Shown: in pieces, positions 24,111 through 34,787 of the stretch | How positions within the stretch are numbered: the first letter of the stretch is position 1 | How the letters are laid out: every line of letters starts with the position of its first letter | NCBI GenBank assembly: GCA_028284765.1 | Contig: JANQRA010000002.1 | Location: forward strand, 37,061 to 101,060 | Direction: 5' to 3' | Source: Acidimicrobiia bacterium | Lineage (GTDB): Bacteria; Actinomycetota; Acidimicrobiia; Spongiisociales; ZC4RG35 | DNA: 64,000 nucleotides | Position numbers and translations under genes: made by a program | The notes under the pieces: generated by a model | Database searches by the model: none | Told to the model about the DNA's origin: nothing | The model's input: the letters and a program-made list of their open reading frames with translations, nothing else

Positions 24111-24653
24111 TTACCCGATCAGATCGATCGAGTCAATGGGCTCGTAGCGAGCGCCACGTCGACTGACGTGGCTCCGATAGACGACCAACTGTTCACATCT
24201 CCAAGAGAGCGACAACTCACTATCAATGATCGACTGCACGTCGGCAGGCGGACGTACTCGCGACAACGTCAAATGGGGATGGAAGGGACGTTCCTCGGGC
24301 AGGACACCTGCTGATACCGCCCCCTCCTCGGCCTGCTCGTTGAGTACTGCCAACTGCTCGGATCCCTGTCCCACCCCGGCCCAGAAAACGGTGGCCTTTC
24401 GCGGATTGGGGAAAGCCCCAAAACCGTCGAGAGCCAATCGGAAGGAAGTCTCGGCCGGCGGGTCCATCTCCGAGACGAATCGCTCGTACGTGACAACGTC
24501 GATCACATCGAGAAAGCGGATAGTCACATGCCAGTTCTCCGGTGGGACCAGCTTGCCCGGAATCTGCATGTCTGCGAGTACGGCGTTCAGAGCGTGCTTG
24601 ATCTCGACCGGAACCGGGACCGCGAGGAAGACCCTGCCTAGCTGCTCCACCAT
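24111..24653 (-). CDS. thpR: RNA 2',3'-cyclic phosphodiesterase (LigT/ThpR)
   Basis: A 180-residue 2H-phosphoesterase. Both catalytic HxT motifs are present, HVTIRF (about residues 42-47) and HPHLTLSR (about 125-132), and the length is typical. It hydrolyses 2',3'-cyclic phosphates on RNA ends. Its start lies 16 bp inside the end of cinA, so translation is coupled. The cinA-thpR-recA order is common in actinobacteria. Confidence 0.93.
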   Translation of the reverse strand: MVEQLGRVFLAVPVPVEIKHALNAVLADMQIPGKLVPPENWHVTIRFLDVIDVVTYERFVSEMDPPAETSFRLALDGFGAFPNPRKATVFWAGVGQGSEQLAVLNEQAEEGAVSAGVLPEERPFHPHLTLSRVRPPADVQSIIDSELSLSWRCEQLVVYRSHVSRRGARYEPIDSIDLIG

Positions 24654-25873
24654 TTCCCTGTTACGGCAAGCCGCGCAAGCTGGAGCGCCGTAGTGGTGCC
24701 GTACGCCCTCACCCGCTCCCGATCGCCGGGCATGGAAAGCTCTCTAGCTCGTGCACCTTCGGGCGTGGCCACCCCAACAACAACAGTTCCTGCTGGCTTC
24801 TCCAATGGCTCGGGACCGGCAGAGCCGGTCACGCTCACAGCGACATCAGCACCCAGAAGCTCCCTAGCGCCAACGGCCATCTGAATCGCGGTCTCCTCAT
24901 CCACGACCGAACTGACATCCGTCACGCCGAGCAGCGTTGCCTTCAGCTCCGAGTCGTAGGCGACCAGACCCCCGCGCACGTATCTGGACGCTCCAGAGAC
25001 TGACGTCAGGGCCGCCGAGACCATCCCGCCGGTCATCGATTCGGCAGTGGCGATGGTCCACCCATGCTTCTCGAGCGCTCCAAAGATGATGTCCTGGACC
25101 GTCTTGTTGTCGTGGGCGAACAGCCACTGGCGCACCCGGCCCTCGATCTCTCGTTCCATCGGCTCGATCAGCTGGAGGGCATGCTCTCGTGTGTCGGCTT
25201 TGGCTGTGATTCGCAGCTTGATCTCCCCTGCCGATGCCAGGAACGCCAACGACGGGTTCGCAGAAGACCGGTAGAGGTCGTCGAGCATCTCGCCCATTCC
25301 CGACTCCGACTGCCCCCAAGTCTTGAGGACCCGGCTGACAACAACCGCCGGCCCGCCTGACCTCTCCACGATGCGTGGCATGACTTCGTTGTGGAGCAGG
25401 TGCTCCATCTCACTCGGCACGCCCGGCACACAGAAGATGAGAGTGTTGTCGTGGTCGAGAGCCAGACCGGGGGCCGTGCCTTTGGGATTCACCAGGAGCT
25501 CGGCCCCTGAAGGGTGCTCAGCTTGTTGGAGGTTGGATCTGGGCATCACCCTCCCTCGTCGCTCCCACCAGTCTTCGAGGTGGGCGGCATAAGACTCGCT
25601 GAACTCCATCTCCCTACCAGTAGCTTGACATAACGCTTCGCGGGTCAAATCGTCCTGGGTCGGCCCTATCCCCCCGGTGATGATCACAGCATCAGCCCTC
25701 GCGACCGCTGTCTCAATCACCAACGAGACGCGATCCAGGTTGTCGCCAACAACCTGTTGATAGTGAGAGTCGAGACCGTGGTCGGCGAGAACCGCTCCGA
25801 TCTTTGAAGCGTTGGAGTTGACGATCTGGCCGAGCAGTAGTTCGGTGCCGACCGCAATGACCTCGACGATCAT
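24638..25873 (-). CDS. cinA: CinA family protein (NMN amidase / ADP-ribose pyrophosphatase)
   Basis: A 411-residue two-domain protein. The N-terminal MoaB/COG1058-like domain has EVIAVGTELLLGQIVNSN and VIITGGIGPTQDDLTREA. The C-terminal PncC domain has TIATAESMTGGMVSAALTSVSGAS and SVTGSAGPEPLEKPAGTV. The family recycles NMN from DNA ligase and related reactions. ATG 25873 overlaps the stop of the preceding small gene (ATGA); the longer open frame is not conserved. Confidence 0.94.
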   Translation of the reverse strand: MIVEVIAVGTELLLGQIVNSNASKIGAVLADHGLDSHYQQVVGDNLDRVSLVIETAVARADAVIITGGIGPTQDDLTREALCQATGREMEFSESYAAHLEDWWERRGRVMPRSNLQQAEHPSGAELLVNPKGTAPGLALDHDNTLIFCVPGVPSEMEHLLHNEVMPRIVERSGGPAVVVSRVLKTWGQSESGMGEMLDDLYRSSANPSLAFLASAGEIKLRITAKADTREHALQLIEPMEREIEGRVRQWLFAHDNKTVQDIIFGALEKHGWTIATAESMTGGMVSAALTSVSGASRYVRGGLVAYDSELKATLLGVTDVSSVVDEETAIQMAVGARELLGADVAVSVTGSAGPEPLEKPAGTVVVGVATPEGARARELSMPGDRERVRAYGTTTALQLARLAVTGKWWSS

Positions 25874-26124
25874 GTCCGACAGGACTCCACGACGGCGACC
25901 AACTCTGGAGAGTCGACGGCGTCGGCAAGGCCGTTCCAGGTTGCGGTGCTGACCTCGTCCTTTTCTTCGATCTCCGAGCACGCGTAGTAAACGGCGTCTG
26001 CGAGAGGAGCTACCGATTGGTCGATGTCGAAGGCCTCGGCAACCGCCATACGGGCTGAGGCGACGTCGAGCCGCCCGACCGCCCGAATGGCCTCTTCCGC
26101 AAACCCTTCTGCCTTCTTCTCCAA
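25870..26124 (-). CDS. Small hypothetical protein
   Basis: An 84-residue acidic, probably all-helical protein with no recognised motif. The TTG start at 26124 directly abuts the stop of the GAPDH-like gene, and its stop overlaps the cinA start by 4 bp. It therefore seems to be translated within the GAPDH-like/cinA/thpR operon. Function is unknown. Confidence 0.6.
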   Translation of the reverse strand: MEKKAEGFAEEAIRAVGRLDVASARMAVAEAFDIDQSVAPLADAVYYACSEIEEKDEVSTATWNGLADAVDSPELVAVVESCRT

Positions 26125-27180
26125 CTAGATCTCAGTGAATAGATACCGGCGGAGGATGTCGATTCGGTCGTCGAGCGAGTCTTTGTCGAGGTACCAGAGC
26201 ATGGCCGCCACGGTTGAAAGGAGGGGGTTTCCGTCTTGTGGCGTGAAAGAGAACCCGACGATCTCGTTGCTGTTACGGACAGCAAGTGTGTCCAGAGAGA
26301 CAACAGCCTGGCTCATGATCCGGCCGTAGTAGCCGTGGTCCCTTCCAAAGGAGAAGACCTGATTGGCCGACTTCTTCTTGGTGACTGCGACCCGGGTGTT
26401 GGCGTCAAGCCGATCAAGAACCTCGTCGACATCAATGTCGCGGTCCAGTGTCAAGGAGAAGTGCAGAGCGTGCATGTATTGGGTGTTCATCTTGATCGCT
26501 GAAGAGAAGAGGTTCAGGTCGTAGCCAAGTGTTGAGAAGACATCGTGTGCATCCTTGGCATGGTGGGTACCGAAACGCTCATCACTGTGGCCGCCCACCG
26601 TCGGGCTGGCCACGAAGCCGCTGTCCTGGGAGATGTCATTCGCCCGTCGCAAACAGAGGAAACGACCGTCGGTTAGGTGGTTCGTCCCATCGGGATCCAT
26701 TGCCAGCGACTTGATCAGTACAGAAATGTTGTGTGTGTTGCAGCTGACGACCTGCAGGTACTTGTCCTCACCGGCCGCAAGCGCCTCGTCGTTCACTCCG
26801 CGGGCGTATTTCTTTCCGAAACCATCCTCTGAGCCTTGGGCCATGAATCCAATGGGGCCCTTCGCGCGTTCGTAGAAGTCGTCCTTCATCTGATTCCCGA
26901 CCGGAGTGCAGTCGATGACGACAGTGGCCTGCTCGATAGCCTCCATAGCGCCGTACTTAGGCACGTGGCCGAGCTCTTCGAACGTCGTCTTACGCTCCTC
27001 GTCGACGGCGAGCACGGCTCCACGCCTCTCGAGGTCGCCGACTTTGGCTCGCTCACTGACGAGTGGTGTCCGCTTGTGAAAGGTCACTTCGTCGATGCCG
27101 AAGTGTTCTTTGTTGTCGGCCAGCAGGCCGATGAGTGGCTCACCGATGGTGCCGGTGCCAACCACATGGACGATCTTCAT
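26125..27180 (-). CDS. Type II (archaeal-type) glyceraldehyde-3-phosphate dehydrogenase homologue
   Basis: A 351-residue protein that aligns by eye along its length with archaeal GAPDH rather than bacterial GapA. It has a Rossmann start VGTGTIGEPLIGLLADN, VVIDCTPVGNQMKDDFYE, the active-site QVVSCNTHNIS with the catalytic cysteine, a SPTVGGHSDERFG region in place of VPSHHGPDV, and a C-terminal NSNEIVGFSF segment. The expected reaction is NAD(P)-dependent oxidation of glyceraldehyde-3-phosphate, but specificity may have shifted. It heads the run into cinA. Confidence 0.75.
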   Translation of the reverse strand: MKIVHVVGTGTIGEPLIGLLADNKEHFGIDEVTFHKRTPLVSERAKVGDLERRGAVLAVDEERKTTFEELGHVPKYGAMEAIEQATVVIDCTPVGNQMKDDFYERAKGPIGFMAQGSEDGFGKKYARGVNDEALAAGEDKYLQVVSCNTHNISVLIKSLAMDPDGTNHLTDGRFLCLRRANDISQDSGFVASPTVGGHSDERFGTHHAKDAHDVFSTLGYDLNLFSSAIKMNTQYMHALHFSLTLDRDIDVDEVLDRLDANTRVAVTKKKSANQVFSFGRDHGYYGRIMSQAVVSLDTLAVRNSNEIVGFSFTPQDGNPLLSTVAAMLWYLDKDSLDDRIDILRRYLFTEI

Positions 27181-27255
27181 TGAGGGTCCTTCCGGAGCAG
27201 GTGCAAAGTCGTTGTCCGGAACGGCATGCTAACTCACTTGGCGGGGCGGCCAGCT

Positions 27256-29208
27256 TCAGACAAGCAGCGCGTCCACATCCACTTCGACTATCGCCGGACC
27301 GTCGTAGTCGAGCCCGGCCCGGATTGCATCGTCCAACTCCGATAGGTGGTTGACTCTCACTCCGAAACCGCCACAGTTCTCGGCGAACGCAGCGAAGTCC
27401 GGGTTCTGCAGGCTGGTCTGCCAAACGTCGAGTGCGATGCCGCGTTGCTCTTTTGAGATCTTTCCGAGCTCATCGTTGACCATCAGGATCAACGTGATGT
27501 TCATCCCGTACTTCACAGCCGTTGTGAACTCCATGGCGTATTGACCGAAGCCCCCATCTCCGGCCACTGCGATCACCTGACGGTCGTTGCCGACTGCGGC
27601 CCACAGCCCCATCGCCGCAGGAAAAGCGAAGCCGATCGAGCCGAGGTAGCCAGACATGACGATCGACTGCTGTTCGACCTCGAAGTAGCGGCCGAAGGAA
27701 TATGTGTTGTTGCCTACATCGACCGCCATGGCCGCATCGGCCGCGGCCATGCGGGAAAGACTGCCGAAGAGCGCAGCAGCGTTGATTCCATCTTCGGTGA
27801 CGTCTTTGGAACGCGCCCCTTTTTCGTCACGCCAGATCCGCCACCGCTCAGCGACCTCATCCCGCAAATCCTTGAAGTTGTGCTCGGCGGGCATGTTCTC
27901 CTCGATCATCCGCGCCGTGACCCCGACGTGACCAAGGATCGGGATGTCGACCGGATGGAATCGACCGAGTGCTTCGGGGTCGTAGTCGACCTGAATGATT
28001 GGCTTGTAGTCAGCGATTCCAGTGTGGTTCGAAAAGGATGCTCCGAGCACGATGAGGAGATCCGCTTCATTCATGAACCAAGAGGCAACAGGTGTGCCGC
28101 TCCTTCCCAGGACTCCGCATCCAAGGGGGTGGGAGTCGGGGATCTGCCCCTTCGCTTTGAACGTGGTCACAACGGGAGCACCCATCGACTCCGCACACTG
28201 GATGATGGCGGCCATGTCGTGGCGGGCGCCTGCCCCCACGATGAATAGCGGACGCTCGGCTTCTGCGATCCGCTCTACGGCTTGGTCGATCACGTGTTGT
28301 GGTGGCGCGACCTCGAGAGAGCCCTCCCTCCCCACCCGGACACCCGGTTCGGCGTCGCTCTCCTGGAGTTGGACTTCGTCCGGGAGCATCAAGTGCCCAA
28401 CGTCGCGGGCCTGAATGGCTGTCTTGCAAGCCTTGGCCATCAGTTCCGCGTGGTCGCTGGCCGCCAACACTGACTCGCTGTACCTCGCCACATCGTCGAA
28501 AGCTGACTCGAGGTCGAGATCCTGGAAGGCGCCTTTCCCCTTGACGCTTGAGGCGACCTGGCCCGATATCGCCAGGATTGGAGCACGATCCACCTTGGCG
28601 TCGTAGAGACCCGTCATCAGATTCGTCGAACCGGGGCCGGCAATCCCGAAACAAGCGGCTAGCTCGCCGGTGAGTTTTCCGTAGGCGCTGGCAGCGAACG
28701 AGGCGGCACCTTCGTGACGGATGCCGATGAAAGTCAGATCGCCTCTGTCCTCCGCCTGGCGCATAGCGTCTGCGAATCCCAGATTGGAGTGCCCGACCAT
28801 CCCGAATACATGAGTGACACCCCAATTGACCATGGTCTCGACTAGTACATCGGAGACAGTCCTCGGCTGTTCGGGTTGCGGGGGAAGCGCGACATAGATG
28901 CCGTCTTCTCGTACCTCGGTCTTGAAACAGGGCGGTGCGTCGTCAAACCCCTGTGGAGGCTGACCGTCGAGCGGGTTGTAGTCATATCCGTGCCACGGAC
29001 AGCGAAGCCAACCTTTCTCGATGGACCCCTCTCCTAGCGGACCACCTTGATGAGGACAGTGATTGTCGAGAGCCCCGTACTGACCTTCGTAGTGGGTGAG
29101 AGCCAACCACTGTCTACCGACCGTGACAGTCTTGACGCGACCCTCAGGGAGCTCGTCGAGTTCAGCAACCTTGTGCCAGGTGGTTTCGGGGTGGGAGCAG
29201 TCGGGCAT
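27256..29208 (-). CDS. Rieske [2Fe-2S] domain fused to TPP-dependent pyruvate oxidase-like enzyme
   Basis: A 650-residue fusion. Residues 1-112 are a Rieske ferredoxin domain with NHCPHQGGPLGEG and CPWHGYDYN (cluster CxH and CxxH). Residues about 117-650 are a full ThDP enzyme of the PoxB/acetolactate synthase type, with catalytic GIRHEGAASFAA, a central FAD/nucleotide-like domain (FIVGAGARHDMAA) and the ThDP motif GDGGFGQYAMEF through MVNDE. An electron-accepting cluster beside a 2-oxoacid oxidase suggests direct electron export during pyruvate oxidation; this is inference. Confidence 0.85.
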   Translation of the reverse strand: MPDCSHPETTWHKVAELDELPEGRVKTVTVGRQWLALTHYEGQYGALDNHCPHQGGPLGEGSIEKGWLRCPWHGYDYNPLDGQPPQGFDDAPPCFKTEVREDGIYVALPPQPEQPRTVSDVLVETMVNWGVTHVFGMVGHSNLGFADAMRQAEDRGDLTFIGIRHEGAASFAASAYGKLTGELAACFGIAGPGSTNLMTGLYDAKVDRAPILAISGQVASSVKGKGAFQDLDLESAFDDVARYSESVLAASDHAELMAKACKTAIQARDVGHLMLPDEVQLQESDAEPGVRVGREGSLEVAPPQHVIDQAVERIAEAERPLFIVGAGARHDMAAIIQCAESMGAPVVTTFKAKGQIPDSHPLGCGVLGRSGTPVASWFMNEADLLIVLGASFSNHTGIADYKPIIQVDYDPEALGRFHPVDIPILGHVGVTARMIEENMPAEHNFKDLRDEVAERWRIWRDEKGARSKDVTEDGINAAALFGSLSRMAAADAAMAVDVGNNTYSFGRYFEVEQQSIVMSGYLGSIGFAFPAAMGLWAAVGNDRQVIAVAGDGGFGQYAMEFTTAVKYGMNITLILMVNDELGKISKEQRGIALDVWQTSLQNPDFAAFAENCGGFGVRVNHLSELDDAIRAGLDYDGPAIVEVDVDALLV

Positions 29209-29261
29209 ACCTGGAACCTAGGCGATGCCTTGCTCTACGGGCTTGTATGCGAACTCGGGGT

Positions 29262-29298
29262 GATATCGGCCGTATGTGGCGATATCAACCCCGGGTTC
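29262..29298. repeat. 37-bp palindromic repeat, copy 2
   Basis: It begins GATATCGGCCGTATG and ends AACCCCGGGTTC. Relative to copy 1, changes keep an ATATC/GATAT stem and the terminal AACCCCGGGTT palindrome. It lies 3 bp beyond the aceA stop codon on the minus strand, where it could also act as a 3' mRNA hairpin. Confidence 0.75.
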
Positions 29299-29301
29299 GG
29301 G

Positions 29302-30579
<1,278 letters not shown>

Positions 30580-30586
30580 GGTTCTC

Positions 30587-32119
30587 CTAGTTGATCAAGT
30601 CGTAGGCGGATAGGGTCAGGAAGTCGACGAAGTCGTCAGACAACGCCACCTCCTCGAAGACTTTGCGTGCTGTCTGTACCGGTAGTCCGCTCCCTTCTTG
30701 TTCGATCCGTTGGACCACATCGCTTGCTATTGCCCTGATACGGGGCTCGGACACGATTCCGTGTCGGACCCATTGCCAGATCTGCGACCGCGAGATCTCT
30801 GCGGTCGCAACGTCTTCCATGAGGTTGTTGATCGCCACCGCTCCGGATCCGGAAAGCCACGCGGCGAGGTAGCGAATACCCACCTCAACGTTCTCGACAA
30901 CCCCTCGTTCGGTGACCTCGCCCTCGAAATCGACATCCAGAAGATCCGCCGTCGAGATTTCAACGTCCTCTCTGAGCCGATCGATTTGGTTGGGCTTCTC
31001 ACCCAAGATGGTCTCGAACTCCTCTCGGGCCACCTGCACCAGGTCGGGATGGGCAACCCAAGTCCCATCACACCCGGCCGAAGCCTCCCGGGCCTTGTCA
31101 GCCCTGACGGCTCGAATGGCGGCGGCCGTGATCTCCTCGTCCCTCCGGTTTGGGATGAAGGCAGCCATTCCGCCAATGGCGTGGGCGCCCCGTCGGTGGC
31201 AAGTCGCGACCATCAGCTCCGTGTAGGCGTGCATGAACGGAACGGTCATCGTCACGGCTGACCGGTCCGGCAGAACGAACGCCGGATCGTTCCGGAACTT
31301 CTTGATGACGCTGAAGATGTAGTCCCAGCGTCCTGCGTTGAGTCCCGCCGCGTGCTCTTTGAGCTCGTAGAGAATCTCGTCCATCTCAAAAGCTGCCAAC
31401 ACGGTCTCGATGAGAACAGTTGCTTTGACGGTTCCTTGTGGGATGCCGAGACGATCCTGCGCCCAGACGAAGACTTCATTCCAGAGTCTCGCCTCGAGGT
31501 GTGACTCGAGCTTGGGAAGGTAAACAAATGGAGCGGTGCCGTTCTCCAGCGCGGCTCGCCCACCGTGAAACAGATGCAGGCCAAAGTCGAACAGCGACGC
31601 AGACATCGGTTGGCCGTCGACCAGGAAGTGCTTCTCGCTGAGATGCCAGCCTCTGGGGCGAACGACGACAGTGGCAATCTCGTCGTTCAGTTCATAGGTC
31701 TTCGTCTCAGTCTCGAGCCCCAGAGTTCCCCGGTAGGCCTCGACGAGGTTCTTCTGGCCCTCGAGCAGATTCGACCATGTCGGGGAGGTCGCGTCTTCGA
31801 AGTCGGCCATGAAGACGTCGGCACCCGAGTTGAGGGCGTTGATCATCATCTTTGCGTCGACCGGGCCGGTGATCTCGACGTGTCGCCTCTCAAGATCGGG
31901 ATGGACCGGATCAATTTGCCAGTCCGCCTGCCTGACGGCCTCTGTCTCCGGAAGGAAGTCCGGCTTCTCCCCGTGGTCGATCCGTTCCTGTCTCAGCTCG
32001 CGCTGAGCCAGAATCTGACCTCTACGCCAGCCGAACTCGTTCTCCAGGTCATTCAAGAAGGCCACCGCGTCCGCCGTGAGGACTTCCTTTTCGATCGCCG
32101 AGCCTCGGAATTGATTCAT
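30587..32119 (-). CDS. aceB: Malate synthase A
   Basis: A 510-residue malate synthase condensing glyoxylate and acetyl-CoA. Family marks are [26 protein letters not shown], the acidic catalytic [18 protein letters not shown] and [12 protein letters not shown], with C-terminal [21 protein letters not shown]. The ATG at 32119 gives the family length of about 530; the longer frame runs into the ramB promoter region. It is first in the aceB-aceA operon and divergent from ramB. Confidence 0.97.
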   Translation of the reverse strand: MNQFRGSAIEKEVLTADAVAFLNDLENEFGWRRGQILAQRELRQERIDHGEKPDFLPETEAVRQADWQIDPVHPDLERRHVEITGPVDAKMMINALNSGADVFMADFEDATSPTWSNLLEGQKNLVEAYRGTLGLETETKTYELNDEIATVVVRPRGWHLSEKHFLVDGQPMSASLFDFGLHLFHGGRAALENGTAPFVYLPKLESHLEARLWNEVFVWAQDRLGIPQGTVKATVLIETVLAAFEMDEILYELKEHAAGLNAGRWDYIFSVIKKFRNDPAFVLPDRSAVTMTVPFMHAYTELMVATCHRRGAHAIGGMAAFIPNRRDEEITAAAIRAVRADKAREASAGCDGTWVAHPDLVQVAREEFETILGEKPNQIDRLREDVEISTADLLDVDFEGEVTERGVVENVEVGIRYLAAWLSGSGAVAINNLMEDVATAEISRSQIWQWVRHGIVSEPRIRAIASDVVQRIEQEGSGLPVQTARKVFEEVALSDDFVDFLTLSAYDLIN

Positions 32120-32138
32120 AAGACGGCAGTTTCTTGTT

Positions 32139-32150
32139 TTCAATCTTGAA
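32139..32150. promoter_or_regulatory. Palindrome in aceB-ramB intergenic region
   Basis: TTCAATCTTGAA has 5-bp arms and a 2-bp centre and lies in the 83-bp gap between the divergent aceB and ramB. A related ATCTTG occurs again at about 32180-32185. It may be an operator for the XRE-type regulator encoded at 32203. Confidence 0.4.
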
Positions 32151-32202
32151 GTCCGACATATTCCACTGATAAGATCGCGTAATCTTGTCTTGAGAGGTAG
32201 GA

Positions 32203-33654
32203 ATGAGTGAACATCACCAGCTGGATCCACTGATCTTGGGACGGAGGGTCCGCCACTTCCGAAACCAAGCGAATCTCACTCTCGATCAACTTGGCGAGCA
32301 GGTGGGCAAGCCAGCCCCCTACCTGTCGCTGCTCGAGAACGGGAGGAAGCAGCCGAAGTTGAACCTGGTCATGGAGATCGCGGCAGCCCTCGACACTCCG
32401 ATTGGCGACCTGCTCGAGCCGACTGCCCCCAGCCGGCGAGATCAGCTCGAGATCTCCCTGCTGAAAGCACAGTCGTCTTCGCTGTTCGACTCGCTGGACA
32501 TCCCGACGATCAAGCCTTCCGCAAAGGTCGACAACCAGACCCTCGCCCACCTCGTCGGCCTTCACGATGCGCTTCGAGAAAGAGCAAGCATCGACTCGGC
32601 AGGTTCTGAAGATGTCCGCAGAGCCAACGGCATGGTCCATGGGGTGTTGAAGGCGAACGACGGCTATCTCGTCGATATCGAGGTTGCGGCGAGGGAAGCG
32701 TTGGTGAACTGCGGATATGAGGGCGAGGGTCCCTTCACTTCACGAAACCTCCTGGATCTGACAGCGAGCTTCGGCTTCGAGCTGGCACCAATCGAGGACA
32801 TGCCTTCGTTCGCACGGTCGATCATCGACCAGGACAATCGACGGATCTACATCGCCCAACGCAACGAGTTGCGCACCCGGCAGGCTCGCAAGGCTGTCCT
32901 TCAGACACTGGCGGCCTTCGTCCTGGAGCATGAGACCGAGCCGGATCTCGACACGTTCCTCAGACAGAGAATGGAGACCGCATACTTCGCTGCAGCAGTC
33001 TTGGCACCGGAGGACTCGGTGGTAGCCAGGCTCATGGTCGCCAAGGAGAACCACGACATCGACGTCGAAGACGTCAAAGAACTCTTCTACGTGTCGTACG
33101 AGATGGCCGCGTGGCGGACCGTCAACCTCCTGACGAGGCACTTCGACATCAAGAGCCACCTCATCGTGAGCAACCAGGTTGGGACGGTGATCAAGGGGTA
33201 TGCCAACGACGGTGTCCCCATTCCACGAGACGAGTACGGAGGAATTGAGACCCAGAGGTTGTGCCGCCGTTGGGGGGCTCGGGTCACTTTTGACTCAACA
33301 GAGGCGTTCGACACTCACCATCAATACACCGACACACCGGAAGGCACCTACTTCTGCACAACCCACCAGGAGGCCGGACGCGACCCCGCAAATGCAATCA
33401 CGGTTGGGGTGGCATTCGCCGACGCCCGCTGGTTCAGAGGCCGCGACACCGACAAGCGGACCACGTCCACATGTCCTAATCCGACCTGCTGTCGACAGCC
33501 CGAACCGGAACTCGCCGATCGTTGGGCCAACAAGGTTGTCGTGTCAGCGCGTTCACAGGATCGGATTCTCGGCATGCTCGCACCAGACCCCTATCCCGAA
33601 CTCGACATGCCAGAGGTGTTGGCTGTGGTTGATGCCCACTCGGGCGCCTCTTGA
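32203..33654 (+). CDS. ramB: RamB-type XRE regulator of acetate metabolism
   Basis: A 483-residue regulator with an N-terminal XRE helix-turn-helix (LTLDQLGEQVGKPAPYLSLLENGRK), a degenerate ImmA/IrrE-like middle domain (about residues 170-300, lacking an HExxH zinc motif) and a cysteine-rich C-terminal domain (CPNPTCCRQPEPE) usual for RamB. In Corynebacterium, RamB represses aceA and aceB, and here it is divergent from that very operon. GAGGTAGGA precedes the ATG. Whether it senses an acyl-CoA is not shown by sequence. Confidence 0.88.
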   Translation: MSEHHQLDPLILGRRVRHFRNQANLTLDQLGEQVGKPAPYLSLLENGRKQPKLNLVMEIAAALDTPIGDLLEPTAPSRRDQLEISLLKAQSSSLFDSLDIPTIKPSAKVDNQTLAHLVGLHDALRERASIDSAGSEDVRRANGMVHGVLKANDGYLVDIEVAAREALVNCGYEGEGPFTSRNLLDLTASFGFELAPIEDMPSFARSIIDQDNRRIYIAQRNELRTRQARKAVLQTLAAFVLEHETEPDLDTFLRQRMETAYFAAAVLAPEDSVVARLMVAKENHDIDVEDVKELFYVSYEMAAWRTVNLLTRHFDIKSHLIVSNQVGTVIKGYANDGVPIPRDEYGGIETQRLCRRWGARVTFDSTEAFDTHHQYTDTPEGTYFCTTHQEAGRDPANAITVGVAFADARWFRGRDTDKRTTSTCPNPTCCRQPEPELADRWANKVVVSARSQDRILGMLAPDPYPELDMPEVLAVVDAHSGAS

Positions 33655-33758
33655 ACCTCTAACTAGGCTGCAGATCGAGACGAGGGGGAGTTCTGACGAG
33701 TAACACACTCGAGGCGCGCCGGAGCAAATACAAGGACCCAACAGGGAGAGCCCGATTC

Positions 33759-34364
33759 TTGCGCGCTCTGCTTGCCATCTGGATAGTCATCTCGGCGGCG
33801 CTCGCAGCACACATGATCGTTGTGATCCGAGCGGTCGATACGTTGGAGTGCATTGACCGGTTTGAATCCGAATACGGGATGACTTGGGAGTCGTCCACCT
33901 TGGACATAGTTCCAGTCATACCGGTGGCGCTCAGCTGGGATTCAGGCGACCGCCGAACGAGCTGTTCGGTGGCAGCGTTCTCCGATGAGCAGCTCTCCGG
34001 CCCCGCTCATTCAGTCGTCGCCAGCGTCCCGGGGGAGGACTTGCGGATCGAGGACGCGACTACCTGCAGTGCTCTGGCGGACGCCAGTGCCGCAACGATT
34101 CAGGGTTTGATCGTTGGCCTCGACTCCCTCACCTTGGAGCAGCAGTCGGATTTGTCTCTGGGGGTGGTTCCAGAGGGGCTCTACAGGACCGTGAAGCGGG
34201 AGGGCCTCCTTTTCCTGATGATGACCGAGCTCAGATGCGCCCCGGACAACCTGGATGCATTGCTTATCGAACAACTCGATGAGATAGAAACGACTACACA
34301 GCAGGGCCAAGACATAGTCGACTCGATCCGGGTCTGGGGTTACTGGACCGACGCTGAGGTTTAG
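33759..34364 (+). CDS. Membrane-anchored exported protein of unknown function
   Basis: About 201 residues from TTG 33759, chosen because AGGGAGAG lies 8 nt upstream. The same frame stays open upstream to a CTG at 33693 behind GAGGGGGAG. An N-terminal hydrophobic helix (about residues 2-25) is followed by an exported domain with four cysteines that may pair (ECIDRF, TSCSVA, TTCSAL, LRCAPD). No family is recognised. The end overlaps the convergent DUF1801 gene by 4 bp. Confidence 0.6.
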   Translation: MRALLAIWIVISAALAAHMIVVIRAVDTLECIDRFESEYGMTWESSTLDIVPVIPVALSWDSGDRRTSCSVAAFSDEQLSGPAHSVVASVPGEDLRIEDATTCSALADASAATIQGLIVGLDSLTLEQQSDLSLGVVPEGLYRTVKREGLLFLMMTELRCAPDNLDALLIEQLDEIETTTQQGQDIVDSIRVWGYWTDAEV

Positions 34365-34777
34365 CTCGCAGCTGCCTCCTCCAGCAACTCAAAGAGGGCG
34401 TCGGTGTCGATGTTGTCCAGCCCGTCGAAGCTGATTGAAGCCGATCCAACCTTCGCCTTGCCAAGACGCTTTGCGTATTCCTTGAGGAGATAAGACCCGC
34501 CTTTGACAGCATTCACATACATCGAGATGTAGTTCTTTTGTTCGGCGAGACCGACCAAGAACCACTCGACTTTGTTGCCGGAGATGTTCTTGTAATCGAC
34601 GACGCCGTACCCCACTATTTGCTGGTCGGTGCCTCCCCAAAACTTGCCCTCATAGAGGTGAACTTCAGCGTTCGGCATCCGGGCCCTGATCTCTTTGTCT
34701 AGAGCCCGGATGTCGTCGCCGCGGGAACCCTCTAGGCCCGCAAGATGGTCTTCTACCGATTTCTGCGTTCTCTCCAT
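34361..34777 (-). CDS. DUF1801 / YdhG-like protein
   Basis: A 138-residue soluble alpha/beta protein of the YdhG/DUF1801 type. Marks are an N-terminal helix with IRALDKEIRARMPNAEVHLYEG, then GYGVVDY and FLVGLAEQKNYISMYV, and a closing helical segment ending LGKAKVGSASISFDGLDNID. Members have a frataxin-like fold and no agreed biochemical role. It stands between convergent and co-directional neighbours with no obvious operon. Confidence 0.75.
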   Translation of the reverse strand: MERTQKSVEDHLAGLEGSRGDDIRALDKEIRARMPNAEVHLYEGKFWGGTDQQIVGYGVVDYKNISGNKVEWFLVGLAEQKNYISMYVNAVKGGSYLLKEYAKRLGKAKVGSASISFDGLDNIDTDALFELLEEAAAS

Positions 34778-34787
34778 CCAGCCAAAG

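Noticed and set aside
28067..28825. A 252-residue minus-strand frame inside the Rieske-ThDP gene
   Set aside because: It is rich in Arg, Gly and Pro, as expected of a shadow frame in G+C-rich DNA, and lies wholly inside a conserved gene.
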